Shown in pieces: positions 17,096-26,873 of a stretch of DNA of 45,800 nt (its first letter is position 1; each line of letters begins with the position of its first letter). The stretch lies in assembly GCA_947594675.1 (NCBI GenBank), contig CANQEF010000001.1:1-45800 (forward strand). Reading direction: 5' to 3'. A program made the position numbers and the translations under genes. The stretch is from an uncultured Bacilli bacterium. GTDB taxonomy: Bacteria > Bacillota_I > Bacilli_A > RF39 > UBA660. The notes beneath the pieces are model-generated. The model saw nothing but the letters and a program-made list of their open reading frames with translations, did not search any database and had not been told where the DNA came from.

Positions 17096-18546
17096 TTTTT
17101 ACACCTCACTAAGAATTGCTTTTTCAAACTATTATAATATCCTAAGAAGAATTTATCTTTAAAGATAAACATTAATAGCAAATAAACAACAAAACCAACA
17201 AATATTTGAATTAACGTCGTTAATATTGATGATTGAAATGGTAGTCCTGTCAAATAAACTAAAATCATCATTATTATTCCACTAACAATATATTTACTAC
17301 TTCCTTGATATAAAGATTTTATATCAAAATCTTTATTTTTAAATACATAAAATATTTGATATATCAAAATAAACGTTTCAGCTAAAACTGTAGATATACA
17401 TGCACCAACACTACCTATAAAATTTATTAATACAAAATTTAAAGCAAAATTTGTAACTGCTCCAATTGAAACAGAAATAGTAAATATTTTCTGTTTTCCA
17501 GTAGGTATTAAATATTGAACACCTATTATATTATTAAAACCAATAGCATAAACGATTGGAGAAAGACATATCATTAGAATAACAACTTCACTATATCCTG
17601 GCCCAAAAAACCATGGAACAAATTTTTGAGCTATGCCAATAATTCCAAATAATAAAGGAGTGCCTAAAAACCAAACAAAATTAAATACTTTCTTCATATA
17701 CATATTTATTTGACTTCTATCATTTTTCTTATACAAACTAGCAATTCTAGGTACCATTACTATGCCAAGTGATGTCACCAAAGTTAACGTTATTTTTACT
17801 ATTTTTTGAGCTTGTTCATAAAAACCAACTTCACTCATATTTTTCATTATAATTCCAATCATTGTTTTATCTAAAACTGTATAAATTTGAACTGCAATTT
17901 GAGGAATAAACAAAGCTAGTATTGGTAATAAATATTTAAAAATATTCTTAATTTTTACCTTTTGTAAAATCACATATTTTTTTAATTGTAACCACATACT
18001 TAAGTTACCTAACAAACCAGACATAACATAAATTATTAAATATAATCCAGTATCCTCAGGACCATTAATTAGTAAAAAAATTAAAATAATATTTACAAGC
18101 TTTATAAATGAATTCCTAACAACAACTTTTTTAAATTCTTCAATTCCTTGATAAAACCAACTAATATCAAATATATTAGAAATTAGTTCTAAAGTCAATA
18201 TCCTATAATATAAATGATATTGTCCCTTTAAGCAAAAGAATAAAAAGAAAAGTATCATCGCAAGACTCATAGTTATAATTCGAAAAATAAATAATTCAAA
18301 AAAGACCTTACTACGTTTATTAATGTCATTTTGATTATAAGCAATTTCTCTTTGCCCATATAAAGAAATTCCAAGAGAACCAAACAATACAAAATATGTT
18401 GTTATTGATATCGTATAGCCATAAATTCCTGTTCCTGTTGGACCAAGGGTTCGTGCCAAATAAGGAGTTGTAATTATTGGCAAAATAATACATAAAAGTT
18501 GGTATGTAACATTATATAAATAATTTTTCTTTATAGATTTTTTCAT
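17086..18546 (-). CDS. Wzx-type oligosaccharide flippase
   Basis: A membrane protein of 486 residues with about 14 hydrophobic helices in the MATE/MviN-like plan. The N-terminal block NYLYNVTYQLLCIILPIITT followed by PYLARTLGPTGTGIYGYT is the classic polysaccharide flippase signature, and GISLYGQREIAYNQND follows. It moves undecaprenyl-linked repeat units across the membrane. The ATG at 18546 has AAGGTG six bases upstream; a GTG three codons earlier has no site. It follows the glycosyltransferase gene by ten bases and overlaps the glycyl radical enzyme gene at its end. Confidence 0.93.
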   Translation of the reverse strand: MKKSIKKNYLYNVTYQLLCIILPIITTPYLARTLGPTGTGIYGYTISITTYFVLFGSLGISLYGQREIAYNQNDINKRSKVFFELFIFRIITMSLAMILFFLFFCLKGQYHLYYRILTLELISNIFDISWFYQGIEEFKKVVVRNSFIKLVNIILIFLLINGPEDTGLYLIIYVMSGLLGNLSMWLQLKKYVILQKVKIKNIFKYLLPILALFIPQIAVQIYTVLDKTMIGIIMKNMSEVGFYEQAQKIVKITLTLVTSLGIVMVPRIASLYKKNDRSQINMYMKKVFNFVWFLGTPLLFGIIGIAQKFVPWFFGPGYSEVVILMICLSPIVYAIGFNNIIGVQYLIPTGKQKIFTISVSIGAVTNFALNFVLINFIGSVGACISTVLAETFILIYQIFYVFKNKDFDIKSLYQGSSKYIVSGIIMMILVYLTGLPFQSSILTTLIQIFVGFVVYLLLMFIFKDKFFLGYYNSLKKQFLVRCKKCH

Positions 18547-18556
18547 TTGATTCACC

Positions 18557-19564
18557 TTATTTTACTATAAAAATTTTTTCAATATCACTTTCAAATTTTT
18601 GCTCTTCTAATTTAATTTTATTTCTATACTCAGTAAATTTTGCGCTTTCAGAATCAAAATTATTGAAACACTCTTCTATCTTTGCAATAATATTATCTAT
18701 TTCTTTTGTGTTGCTTTCAAATTTAAATTCTGCTGGAATAGAAACATCTTCATAATATTTTGCTGAACCTTTCATTCCAGTTATAATACAACAACCACAG
18801 CTTGCAGCTTCTCTTGGAAATCTGTCTTTACCAGGGTGATGACCAAAATCTATATATACTTTACTTTTTAACAAAAGATTTAATACTCCTTCTGATGTAA
18901 GGTTTTGAATAGCAATCCATTTTATATTTGGAGAAGCTTTAATAATTTTTTGCGTAAATTTGTAGCCTTTCTTAGGATTAAATAAAACTACATTTTCTTT
19001 TTTGGTAATTTTATGATCTGATAAATAAATATGATTAATATAGTCAGATAGATAAATAGAATTATTAATACCTATTTTCTTTAAATAATCAATTGCATAA
19101 TAACTTTGACATAAATGTAAATACATAGATTTAACATACTTTAAATTAAATATTATGGCCTTATTTTTAATCATTTTAAGATATCTTAAACCATAAACTT
19201 TTAATGGGTTTAAAACACCATAACCTTTAGTGAAATTATCAACACTAAGCCACCATATAATCTTTTTTATATTTTTAAATCTTTTAGACAAATTTATTGC
19301 TACTACACTTTCTGGGATTATTAAATAATTATCAGTAGCATCATCTATTTCATCATGTTGTATAGATTTGTTTGTATATATATCAAATTCTTTATTTCTA
19401 TAATTTTGATCATCACCAATATTGTAATATGCCATAGTGGCATCAATTTTTCTCTCATTTAATTTCCAGCATAACTGATGTAGCAACTCTGGCCCACCTG
19501 TTTTAATATAAGCAGGACATAAAATATAAATTTTTGATTTTTCATTTAATATAATTTTATTCAT
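18557..19564 (-). CDS. Glycosyltransferase, GT-B-like (group 1 related)
   Basis: A 335-residue soluble protein of the polysaccharide locus. The N-terminal IYILCPAYIKTGGPELLHQL is the glycine-rich acceptor-side loop of GT-B enzymes. The C-terminal half has VLFNPKKGYKFTQKIIKASP and VYIDFGHHPGKDRFPREAAS, where the Glu of PREAAS corresponds to the nucleotide-sugar-binding E of the E-x7-E motif, then GCCIITGMKGSAKYYEDV. The donor sugar cannot be assigned. The gene is packed between its neighbours with ten-base gaps. Confidence 0.75.
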   Translation of the reverse strand: MNKIILNEKSKIYILCPAYIKTGGPELLHQLCWKLNERKIDATMAYYNIGDDQNYRNKEFDIYTNKSIQHDEIDDATDNYLIIPESVVAINLSKRFKNIKKIIWWLSVDNFTKGYGVLNPLKVYGLRYLKMIKNKAIIFNLKYVKSMYLHLCQSYYAIDYLKKIGINNSIYLSDYINHIYLSDHKITKKENVVLFNPKKGYKFTQKIIKASPNIKWIAIQNLTSEGVLNLLLKSKVYIDFGHHPGKDRFPREAASCGCCIITGMKGSAKYYEDVSIPAEFKFESNTKEIDNIIAKIEECFNNFDSESAKFTEYRNKIKLEEQKFESDIEKIFIVK

Positions 19565-19574
19565 TTATAATACC

Positions 19575-20426
19575 TCACATAAATCTTTTCAACCAATTTT
19601 CATAATCATAATTATCAATTATCTTTTTATCTATAGTTTCATATTCACTATCTATAAATTCTTTTATATTTTTAATATTATCCACTCCAATAACAAAGAT
19701 ATTTTTTTTATTGTAAAAATCATAATTTATTATATTCTTGTTATTTGTAACTAACTTTTTTGAAAAAAATAAAGCTTCCATACTTCTTAAAGATAATCCT
19801 ACTTGTGAAAAAGAATTAAACTCCAAAATACATTTTGAGCTAGCAACCTCATTCAAATAATCATCATATGGCAAGCCTTGACAATTATCATCAATAATTT
19901 TAAAATTACATCTAATATTTTCTTTTTCCAACTGCTTTTTTAAATTTAATAAGGCTGCTTTTCTTCCTTTATTTTTTCCTAAAAATATAATATCATTTGT
20001 TATCTCACATTTTGGTAATTCTACTTTATAACTATAAAATTGTGAATTATATTTCATATTATATAATTTTGCATCATTAATATCAAAAGTCCAATACTCA
20101 TCAACATATTTATTGTTTAAAAATTTCTTGTCATGTAACAATATTTTGTTCCAGTAATAAAGTATAATCCTTATATTTTTATTTTTTTTATGTATATATT
20201 TAGGAATTTGATTATCAAAGCCATTATCAAATAATATTATAGTCTTATATTGCTTTAGTACATTTTTCCATTCACCAAAATAAAGGCTTAAAAAAGGCAA
20301 ATTTAACTTTTTTATGACTTTAAATAATAAACTATTCTTTTTTGAATAGTAATCAAAAATATCTTCATAATATTTAAAAAATACATCTGTTTTCTTATTT
20401 TTTAAAATAATAAAATCCTTTTTCAT
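19575..20426 (-). CDS. Polysaccharide-locus protein, probable glycosyltransferase (CgeB/LPS-type)
   Basis: A 283-residue protein lacking membrane helices. The N-terminal half has TIILFDNGFDNQIPKYI and IILYYWNK, a strand pattern typical of small surface-sugar transferases. The C-terminal half has NDIIFLGKNKGRKAALLNL and CILEFNSFSQVGLSLRSMEA followed by FFSKKLVTNNKNI, which resembles the donor-binding region of LPS core/CgeB-like GT-B transferases (the Glu of RSMEAL in the role of the binding acid). AAGGAG is well placed before the ATG. Function as a transferase is inferred from these blocks and from its position in the operon. Confidence 0.65.
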   Translation of the reverse strand: MKKDFIILKNKKTDVFFKYYEDIFDYYSKKNSLLFKVIKKLNLPFLSLYFGEWKNVLKQYKTIILFDNGFDNQIPKYIHKKNKNIRIILYYWNKILLHDKKFLNNKYVDEYWTFDINDAKLYNMKYNSQFYSYKVELPKCEITNDIIFLGKNKGRKAALLNLKKQLEKENIRCNFKIIDDNCQGLPYDDYLNEVASSKCILEFNSFSQVGLSLRSMEALFFSKKLVTNNKNIINYDFYNKKNIFVIGVDNIKNIKEFIDSEYETIDKKIIDNYDYENWLKRFM

Positions 20427-20437
20427 ACTACTCCTTC

Positions 20438-21532
20438 TTATTTCAAAACATTAATTATATATTGATTAGCTTTATCTTTTTCTTTTTCAATAATTTTCTT
20501 AACATCTATATAATTTATCTTTTTATTTAATATTGAATTATCCAGATTTGATTCAATAAGTCTTTCTTCTAGCTTAACTATATTTAGTAAATTAGATATT
20601 CTATCGTTAAATTGAGTCCTTTTTACTACTATAAATTGCTTTTCGAAAATAAGGCTAAATGCTAAACCATGAAAAGAGTTTGTAACTATAAAATCTGCAT
20701 CTCTTATAAGAGAGAGAAAATCTTCAGGTGTTCTATGAGTTAATAAAATATCTGAAGAACAATTTTTCCTTAACTGCCAAGATAATTCTACAATTTTTAA
20801 ATTTAATGAATCAGCTATTTTTTTAGCAAATTTAGAAGCATTTAAATCTTCATTATATAATAAAAACAATAATAAATATTTTTCTTTAACTATTTTTCTT
20901 TTTGTGGCAAGATTCTCCCATTCTACTTTTGAAAGTTGTAAAGTTGGATCAATTAAACTAATTACTTTTTTATTAGCAATTTTTTCAAGAAGTTTTATTG
21001 AATTTTTTTCTCTAACAGATATATAGCTAAATTTTTCTAAATAGGTTTTTATTTGTTTTTCTTCATCAAAGCTATAAAAATCATTACCAACGCTAGTAGC
21101 AAAAGACACCCTTTTTATATTCTTATTTCCAAATTGTAAAAAATAAGCCTTATCAATGCCATTATAGAAACTATTCCAACATTGATCACTACCAACAACG
21201 TATACATCTGCTTTAGGGGGATTTTTAACTAAGTCATCATAATATTTGTATCTTTTTGTTAAATTTAAATATTTTCTTGTAAAGCCCCAAAATTGTGATT
21301 TTCTTTTTAATACTATTGGTATTCTTAAAAATTTATAAATTAAAACAATAAAACAATTACCTTTTTTATCAATATCCCAAAATAATTTCTTATTATCCCA
21401 TCTTTCAGAAATATAATCTATAACTAATACATCAACACCTTGTCTTTCAAAAATTTTTTGAGTAGCATATGCTTGTAAGACAGAACCATAGTTAAACACT
21501 TGATGCTGAGTAATTATTGCAACTTTTTTCAT
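20438..21532 (-). CDS. Polysaccharide pyruvyltransferase family protein
   Basis: A 364-residue member of the CsaB/WcaK pyruvyltransferase fold. The N-terminus reads KKVAIITQHQVFNYGSVLQA with a YATQKIFERQG helix; DVYVVGSDQCWNS follows near residue 110, then a C-terminal NSFHGLAFSLIFEKQFIVV with the Ser-Phe-His-Gly motif that marks the family. These proteins add pyruvate ketals from phosphoenolpyruvate to polymer sugars, though some relatives act as glycosyltransferases. I use the ATG at 21532 because it gives the standard N-terminus; the site before it (GGTGA) is modest, and an upstream GTG at 21547 is possible. Confidence 0.88.
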   Translation of the reverse strand: MKKVAIITQHQVFNYGSVLQAYATQKIFERQGVDVLVIDYISERWDNKKLFWDIDKKGNCFIVLIYKFLRIPIVLKRKSQFWGFTRKYLNLTKRYKYYDDLVKNPPKADVYVVGSDQCWNSFYNGIDKAYFLQFGNKNIKRVSFATSVGNDFYSFDEEKQIKTYLEKFSYISVREKNSIKLLEKIANKKVISLIDPTLQLSKVEWENLATKRKIVKEKYLLLFLLYNEDLNASKFAKKIADSLNLKIVELSWQLRKNCSSDILLTHRTPEDFLSLIRDADFIVTNSFHGLAFSLIFEKQFIVVKRTQFNDRISNLLNIVKLEERLIESNLDNSILNKKINYIDVKKIIEKEKDKANQYIINVLK

Positions 21533-21550
21533 AAACAATTCACCCACTGA

Positions 21551-22555
21551 TCATTTGAATTTTTTTCCTTTTAAAATACAATAAATTTTCCAAAAACATT
21601 TATATGTTTTTAAACCAAATTTTAAAGCTCTGGTAGCAAGTTTTTCTTTTAGACTATATAAATTACTATTTAATATTTCATCACTATATTTTAAAATATT
21701 ATTCCTTATTTTATTACATTCTTCCTCATAATTTTTATCAAAAATTGCCCTTCCTAATATGTGAAAATTACAATAAACATATCTTTTATTAGCAGCATAT
21801 GAAATATTAGGATAATTTTCTTTTATAAATGAAGTTAATTTAGTTATAGCATCAATCAAAATAAAATTTTTTTCCGACATTTTTCCATACATTATACTTC
21901 CATTTCTTTGCAAATAATAATATCCAATATAATTAGTTATTGCAATTTTTGAGCAATTTTCAACTATTTTATGAATAACTTGAATGTCTTCATAAATCTC
22001 GCCAACAGGATATAAAATTTTATTATCTTTAAAAATTTTAGTTTTATATAACTTACGACAGGCACTTACATCCGTACCTTCTTGTAGTAGTATTTTTTTA
22101 TATGCTTGTTCTTTAGTAATTATTTCACTAACAATATTATCATTTTTTATTAAAATGTTTTTCTTATTCTCATAAACATCTTGACTATCACACATAACTA
22201 AATCTGCTGAAAACTTAATAGCTATTTCATACATATTCTGTAAATACTTACTATCTAAATAATCATCAGAATCAACAAATGTTATGTAGTCTCCTAAAGC
22301 AATTTCAATTCCTGCATTTCTTGCATCTGATAATCCGCCATTTTTTTTATGAATTGCTTTTACTTGTGAATATTTTCTTGAATAATCATCACAAATTTTT
22401 CCACATTTGTCCGTAGAACCATCATCAACTAATATTAATTCATATCTTTCAAATGTTTGATCTAAAATGCTATTAATACATTTCTCTAAATATTTTTCTA
22501 CATTATAAATAGGAACAATTATGGAGATAACTATGTTTTCATTCATATTAATCAC
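21551..22555 (-). CDS. Family 2 glycosyltransferase
   Basis: A 334-residue GT-A enzyme. The start of the catalytic domain is ISIIVPIYNVEKYLEKCINS followed by ILVDDGSTDKCGKIC, then KKNGGLSDARNAGIEIALGD and ITFVDSDDYL with the metal-binding DxD. The remaining 180 residues include a GEIYEDIQV block common in EPS-type GT2 enzymes. It adds a sugar to the growing lipid-linked repeat on the cytoplasmic face. Two starts are possible: GTG at 22555, four bases after AAAGGA, or ATG at 22546, 13 bases after it; the catalytic domain is unaffected. Confidence 0.93.
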   Translation of the reverse strand: MINMNENIVISIIVPIYNVEKYLEKCINSILDQTFERYELILVDDGSTDKCGKICDDYSRKYSQVKAIHKKNGGLSDARNAGIEIALGDYITFVDSDDYLDSKYLQNMYEIAIKFSADLVMCDSQDVYENKKNILIKNDNIVSEIITKEQAYKKILLQEGTDVSACRKLYKTKIFKDNKILYPVGEIYEDIQVIHKIVENCSKIAITNYIGYYYLQRNGSIMYGKMSEKNFILIDAITKLTSFIKENYPNISYAANKRYVYCNFHILGRAIFDKNYEEECNKIRNNILKYSDEILNSNLYSLKEKLATRALKFGLKTYKCFWKIYCILKGKKFK

Positions 22556-22605
22556 ACATTCCTTTCATTTATATATTAACTTTTAAAGATTTTTCTTTTC
22601 TTAAG

Positions 22606-23697
22606 TTAGTGAAATAACACACTAGTATATGGCACTACAGCATGATATTTAAAAATGAAAATTGTTATAACCATATATATACAATATGAAAAAATAATTC
22701 CGTTCTTTAATAAAACTTTAAGCACTTTGTTCTTTATGTACTTAAAAGTTACTGGAATGTAAAGATACAACGGAAAAGAAAATAACCAAGATGTTCTTTG
22801 CATAAGTGGCAAATCTGAAGATAAAACTAAGAATAATAATGATATTAACTGAGTCCATAAAAGAAAAATATATTTTTTATCATCATTTGCACTCTTATAT
22901 AAAGATAATAAATATACTAAAACAAAACTATTTATTAAAATACTAAAAAAATTAAAATATTCAGTATTATTGTATGAGCTAATATACCAAGAAAAATAAG
23001 TTCTGAAAAAACTAATGTTATATGAAAAATTAATAAACAAGTTACTTAACATAGATTTAAATAGTAAAAAAATAAGTAATAAGAAAAAAATATATTTTTT
23101 CTTTAATTTCTTATTAGCTATAAAATATAATGGAAAATACAAAATAGCCGATGAATGAATAGAAAATGCTATTATATTTATTAAAAAATATTTAACTGGC
23201 TTTCTATTAATTAAAGATGGAATAGATAAAATAAATATTGCAGTTGCTAGACTTTGTCTTATCATATTCATAGATACAAAAAATACATTGGTGAAAAAGA
23301 ACAATAGCGTGCTTATGACAGGATTGTCAGATTGTTTAAATATACCAATAAATGAAGTTATTTCAAAAATTAGAGATGTAATAAATATTAAAAGCTGATA
23401 ATCATTTGATATTAATAATGAAAAATAATTTATTAATCCATATCCGAAGTCTCTAATAGTAAAATTTTTATTAGCAATTGCGTTAAAAATATTAAGATAA
23501 GTCCCACCTACATCAGTTCCAACTGTTATATTTCTAAAACCAGCTACAAAAGTAGGGATTAGGATAGCCAATAAAGCAAATAATAAATATGTAATTTTAA
23601 AATTATTTTTTTGCTCTTTTAGGTACATTTTTTTATAATTAAAAGCTAAAAAAGAACAAACTGTTGTAAAAATAATCATGAATACATAAATTATCAT
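22606..23697 (-). CDS. EpsG-family polysaccharide polymerase (Wzy-like)
   Basis: A 363-residue membrane protein with about ten helices. The first extracellular block FVAGFRNITVGTDVGGTYLN is the EpsG hallmark (Gly-Phe-Arg then Gly-Thr-Asp and Tyr). A second conserved block, FFVSMNMIRQSLATAIFILS, follows, and the INIIAFSIHSSAILYFPLYF segment has the SIHxS-like motif of the family. It probably joins repeat units on the outer face of the membrane. GAGGTG precedes the ATG. As the only polymerase candidate in the locus, it defines a Wzx/Wzy-type system together with the flippase. Confidence 0.9.
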   Translation of the reverse strand: MIIYVFMIIFTTVCSFLAFNYKKMYLKEQKNNFKITYLLFALLAILIPTFVAGFRNITVGTDVGGTYLNIFNAIANKNFTIRDFGYGLINYFSLLISNDYQLLIFITSLIFEITSFIGIFKQSDNPVISTLLFFFTNVFFVSMNMIRQSLATAIFILSIPSLINRKPVKYFLINIIAFSIHSSAILYFPLYFIANKKLKKKYIFFLLLIFLLFKSMLSNLFINFSYNISFFRTYFSWYISSYNNTEYFNFFSILINSFVLVYLLSLYKSANDDKKYIFLLWTQLISLLFLVLSSDLPLMQRTSWLFSFPLYLYIPVTFKYIKNKVLKVLLKNGIIFSYCIYMVITIFIFKYHAVVPYTSVLFH

Positions 23698-23729
23698 ATT
23701 CTTTCACCTCATAAAAATATTTTAAATGC

Positions 23730-24845
23730 TTAAAATCTTAACAATCTATCTTTATAAATATCTTCTAATTCTTTACTAGCCACTTCTATATTATAATTAG
23801 ACTTCAAGAATTCATAATAACTATCATTTCTATCATTTTTAACTGATTTTTCAACTTTTATAATTGCACTTACCCATTCGTTTAATTTTAAATCAACAAA
23901 TTTTATATTTTTTAGTATGTCAATTTCTCTAGTAATTTTACTTGAAAAAATACAATTCAAACCATTAGTCTGTGCTTCAATGCCAACCAATGGTAATCCT
24001 TCATATAAACTAGGTAATACAAAAAGATCCATTATTTGATAAAAATTATTTACATCATTTCTTTTTTTTAGAAAAATAACATTATTCAATAAATTGAGCG
24101 ATTTTACCTTATTTTTAATTTCTTCTTCTAGAGGCCCTTCTCCTATTAAAATTAAAATAACATTATGATTTTCCTTATAAATTTCATTAAAAATATCAAT
24201 TAATAAAACATGATTTTTTTGCGGCACAAATCTTCCAACATGACCAATGACAAAAGCATCATCTGCTATATTATAATTTTTTCTTAGTTTATTTCTAATA
24301 CTTTCATCAAATTTAAATTTATTAACATCAATAGCATTATTTATAACAAAATAATCGTTTGATTTTAATATTTTTTTATTAAAAAACCATTGTCCTGCTT
24401 TATTAGAACAAGAAAAAAAAGTATTAGCAAACAAAGGTATAAATCTCTTATTAACAAAATGTAAAAATGCTTTTAACATACCTTTATCACTTGAAGAATT
24501 ATGGGCATGAGCAATAATTATTTTAGCTTTTGCCATTTTCGCAGCAATTAAAGGGAAAATCATCACAGCAGAATTCATATTACAATGAATTATTTGATAA
24601 TCATTTTCAATAATTATTTTTTTTAATTCAGAAATAAATTTAAAAGGATTCCTATAATAACTTGTTACTTTATAAACTTTAGATTTACCATTTTCAATTT
24701 CATTCTGAAAGCATAAAGGATTAGGATAAATATTAATAAAATCAAAATTAATTCTATTCTTGTCAATATTTCTGTAATAATTAATTAAATAACTTTCAAT
24801 ACCACCTAAATTATCAGTCATACCAATTTGCAACACTTTAATCAT
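23730..24845 (-). CDS. Family 4 glycosyltransferase, EpsF-like (copy 2)
   Basis: A 371-residue GT-B enzyme. VLQIGMTDNLGGIESYLINY is the N-terminal glycine loop; IIIAHAHNSSSDKG is the conserved His region; VIGHVGRFVPQKNHVLLIDI opens the donor domain, and LPSLYEGLPLVGIEAQTNGL contains the E-x7-E donor-binding motif. It is a clear paralogue of the neighbouring gene at 25014-26123, with the same motif order and length, so the two probably arose by duplication and add different or successive sugars. The AAAGG ribosome site is adequate. Confidence 0.92.
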   Translation of the reverse strand: MIKVLQIGMTDNLGGIESYLINYYRNIDKNRINFDFINIYPNPLCFQNEIENGKSKVYKVTSYYRNPFKFISELKKIIIENDYQIIHCNMNSAVMIFPLIAAKMAKAKIIIAHAHNSSSDKGMLKAFLHFVNKRFIPLFANTFFSCSNKAGQWFFNKKILKSNDYFVINNAIDVNKFKFDESIRNKLRKNYNIADDAFVIGHVGRFVPQKNHVLLIDIFNEIYKENHNVILILIGEGPLEEEIKNKVKSLNLLNNVIFLKKRNDVNNFYQIMDLFVLPSLYEGLPLVGIEAQTNGLNCIFSSKITREIDILKNIKFVDLKLNEWVSAIIKVEKSVKNDRNDSYYEFLKSNYNIEVASKELEDIYKDRLLRF

Positions 24846-25013
24846 TTTTAATACCAGCCTTTCAATAAATAAGAAAAAATAATCTAAAATATATGAATAA
24901 AATTATGATTTAATAATAGAAATTTTCTGATAACTATATCTTTTACAAAATTTAAATTATTTTTCTAAATTTTATCACTAAAAAGGCAAAGTAAAGCAAT
25001 AAAATTAAAAATA

Positions 25014-26123
25014 TCATATTTTTTCTTCATAATAAATTTCTAACATTTGAGCTTCATTCACTATATTAAAACCAGCTTTAGTTATAGCACTATAGTTATT
25101 ACTTCTTTTTAAAGATTTTAATTTGCTAATTACAATATCAACCCATTTGTTCATTTTTTCCTTTAATGAAACGAAGGTTAAATTCTTTGTTACTTTAGCA
25201 ACTTTGGGTACTTCAGCAGAACAAACACAAGGTAATCCAGAGCATTGTGCTTCTATCAATACCATACCTAGTCCTTCATAAAGACTTGGAAAGAGAAAAG
25301 TATCCATTGCTTGATAGAGTTCATTTACATCATTCCTTTGGCCTAAAAACATTACAGATTCTCTTAATCCTAAATTATTCACTTTATCTTTTATTTCTTC
25401 TTGTAATGGACCTTGACCAATTAATAGAAGAATTGTTTTTTTATTTTGTTTATGTACTTCATTAAAAACATCTATTAAAAATGTATGATTTTTTTGAGCA
25501 ACAAATCTTCCTATATGACCTATTACTATTTGATTATCTTTTATTCCTAATTCTTTTCTTTTTAGTTTTCTTATTTTTTCATCATATTTAAATTTATCTA
25601 CGTCTATTGCATTATTTAATACATATACATTTCCTTTATCAAATTCTTTATTTCCAAATAACCATCTTCCAGCATATTCTGTACATGCAAAATAATCTGT
25701 TGCAAATAATTTACTAAATGGCTTTAAAAGTTGTTTCATTAAATTCTTTTTCCATTCTTTCTTATTGGTTGTCGAATGACTATGAGCTATTCTTACTGGT
25801 ACTCTTGCCTTTTTAGCACAATATAAAGGGAACACAGATAATGTATTTATATGAGAATGAACTATTTTATATTTTCCTTCTTTTAAAACTTTAGTTAATT
25901 CTCTAATATATTTAAATATCTTTTGATATGGAGATATAATTATTACTTTTCCACCTAACGACTCAATCTCTTCATATGGTATATTAGTTGAGTCTTCATC
26001 ACATATAAAATCAAATTGTATTTTTGTTCTATCTATATGACGATAATAATTCATTATTGCAGATTCTACACCACCACCAAACCATTTGCCAATTATTTGA
26101 GCAATCCTAATAGGTTTATCCAT
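25014..26123 (-). CDS. Family 4 glycosyltransferase, EpsF-like (copy 1)
   Basis: A 369-residue GT-B enzyme directly after the priming sugar transferase. Visible blocks are IRIAQIIGKWFGGGVESAIM, then VRIAHSHSTTNKKEWKKNLM, VIGHIGRFVAQKNHTFLIDV, and FPSLYEGLGMVLIEAQCSGL with the E-x7-E motif. The position suggests it adds the second sugar of the repeat unit. I use the ATG at 26123, which has GAAGGGA about 12 bases upstream and makes the length match its paralogue; an upstream start at 26168 would add 15 residues and run into the dyad repeat. A 168-base gap separates it from copy 2. Confidence 0.92.
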   Translation of the reverse strand: MDKPIRIAQIIGKWFGGGVESAIMNYYRHIDRTKIQFDFICDEDSTNIPYEEIESLGGKVIIISPYQKIFKYIRELTKVLKEGKYKIVHSHINTLSVFPLYCAKKARVPVRIAHSHSTTNKKEWKKNLMKQLLKPFSKLFATDYFACTEYAGRWLFGNKEFDKGNVYVLNNAIDVDKFKYDEKIRKLKRKELGIKDNQIVIGHIGRFVAQKNHTFLIDVFNEVHKQNKKTILLLIGQGPLQEEIKDKVNNLGLRESVMFLGQRNDVNELYQAMDTFLFPSLYEGLGMVLIEAQCSGLPCVCSAEVPKVAKVTKNLTFVSLKEKMNKWVDIVISKLKSLKRSNNYSAITKAGFNIVNEAQMLEIYYEEKI

Positions 26124-26160
26124 AAAAACTATCATTCCCTTCTTTTTATTCAAAATAACT

Positions 26161-26197
26161 ATAGTCATAAAAAATAATCATTTTTCAGACTATTTTC
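26161..26197. repeat. Imperfect dyad, copy B of a 35-37 bp dispersed repeat
   Basis: ATAGTC (26161-26166) and GACTAT (26188-26193) are inverted around an A/T-rich spacer, followed by TTTTC. Apart from the spacer it matches copy A at 13249-13283. It lies in the 3' end region of the sugar transferase gene. Confidence 0.65.
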
Positions 26198-26198
26198 T

Positions 26199-26873
26199 TT
26201 ATTTAGCTCCGTCTTTTGTAATAACAGCTTTTATAGTGTCAATAACACATTTTATATCAAGTGATAGACTCATGTGCTTTATATAATAATACTCTAATTC
26301 TAATCTTTCTTCATAAGTGGTAGTACTTCTCCCATGCGCAGCCCACCAACCAGAAACTCCCGGCCTTATACTTTCGTATAACTTATGATTTCCATTATGA
26401 GCATCAAGCTCACCTCTAATAAGTGGTCTAGGACCAATCATACTCATTTTTCCAGAGATTACGTTCACAACCTGCATAAGTTCATCTAGAGAAGACTTTC
26501 TTAAGAGGTTACCAATTTTAGTAATTCTTGGATCATTAGATAATTTCTGATTTAATTCCCATTCTTTTCTATATTTTTCTTGTTTTAATAATTCCTTTAA
26601 TTTTTCATCAGCATTAGGCACCATCGTTCTAAACTTATATAGATTAAATGGCTTTCCATTTTTTCCAATTCTTTCTTGCTTATATATTATTGAGTGAAAA
26701 TCGCCAGAAAACATGTAACAAAGTTTAATTATAATTGCTAATGGTATTAAAAGTACTAATCCAACTAACCCACAAACAATATCAAAACTCCTCTTTATAA
26801 ATAGATATACTTCTTTTTTTATACTAACTAGCACTGATACTGAAACATCATTCATAGCTATCTCATTATCCAT
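26199..26873 (-). CDS. Priming sugar transferase (undecaprenyl-phosphate glycosyl-1-phosphate transferase)
   Basis: A 224-residue short-form bacterial sugar transferase. A single membrane segment (LVGLVLLIPLAIIIKLCYMF) follows KRSFDIVCG, the start of the catalytic domain; then YKQERIGKNGKPFNLYKFRT, KIGNLLRKSSLDELMQ with the catalytic acidic residues, GKMSMIGPRPLIRGE and IRPGVSGWWAAHGRST. It transfers a sugar-1-phosphate to undecaprenyl phosphate, the first committed step of the polymer. The ATG has AAGGGGG upstream and lies inside the end of a small upstream ORF, which may couple their translation. It is the first main gene of the operon. Confidence 0.95.
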   Translation of the reverse strand: MDNEIAMNDVSVSVLVSIKKEVYLFIKRSFDIVCGLVGLVLLIPLAIIIKLCYMFSGDFHSIIYKQERIGKNGKPFNLYKFRTMVPNADEKLKELLKQEKYRKEWELNQKLSNDPRITKIGNLLRKSSLDELMQVVNVISGKMSMIGPRPLIRGELDAHNGNHKLYESIRPGVSGWWAAHGRSTTTYEERLELEYYYIKHMSLSLDIKCVIDTIKAVITKDGAK

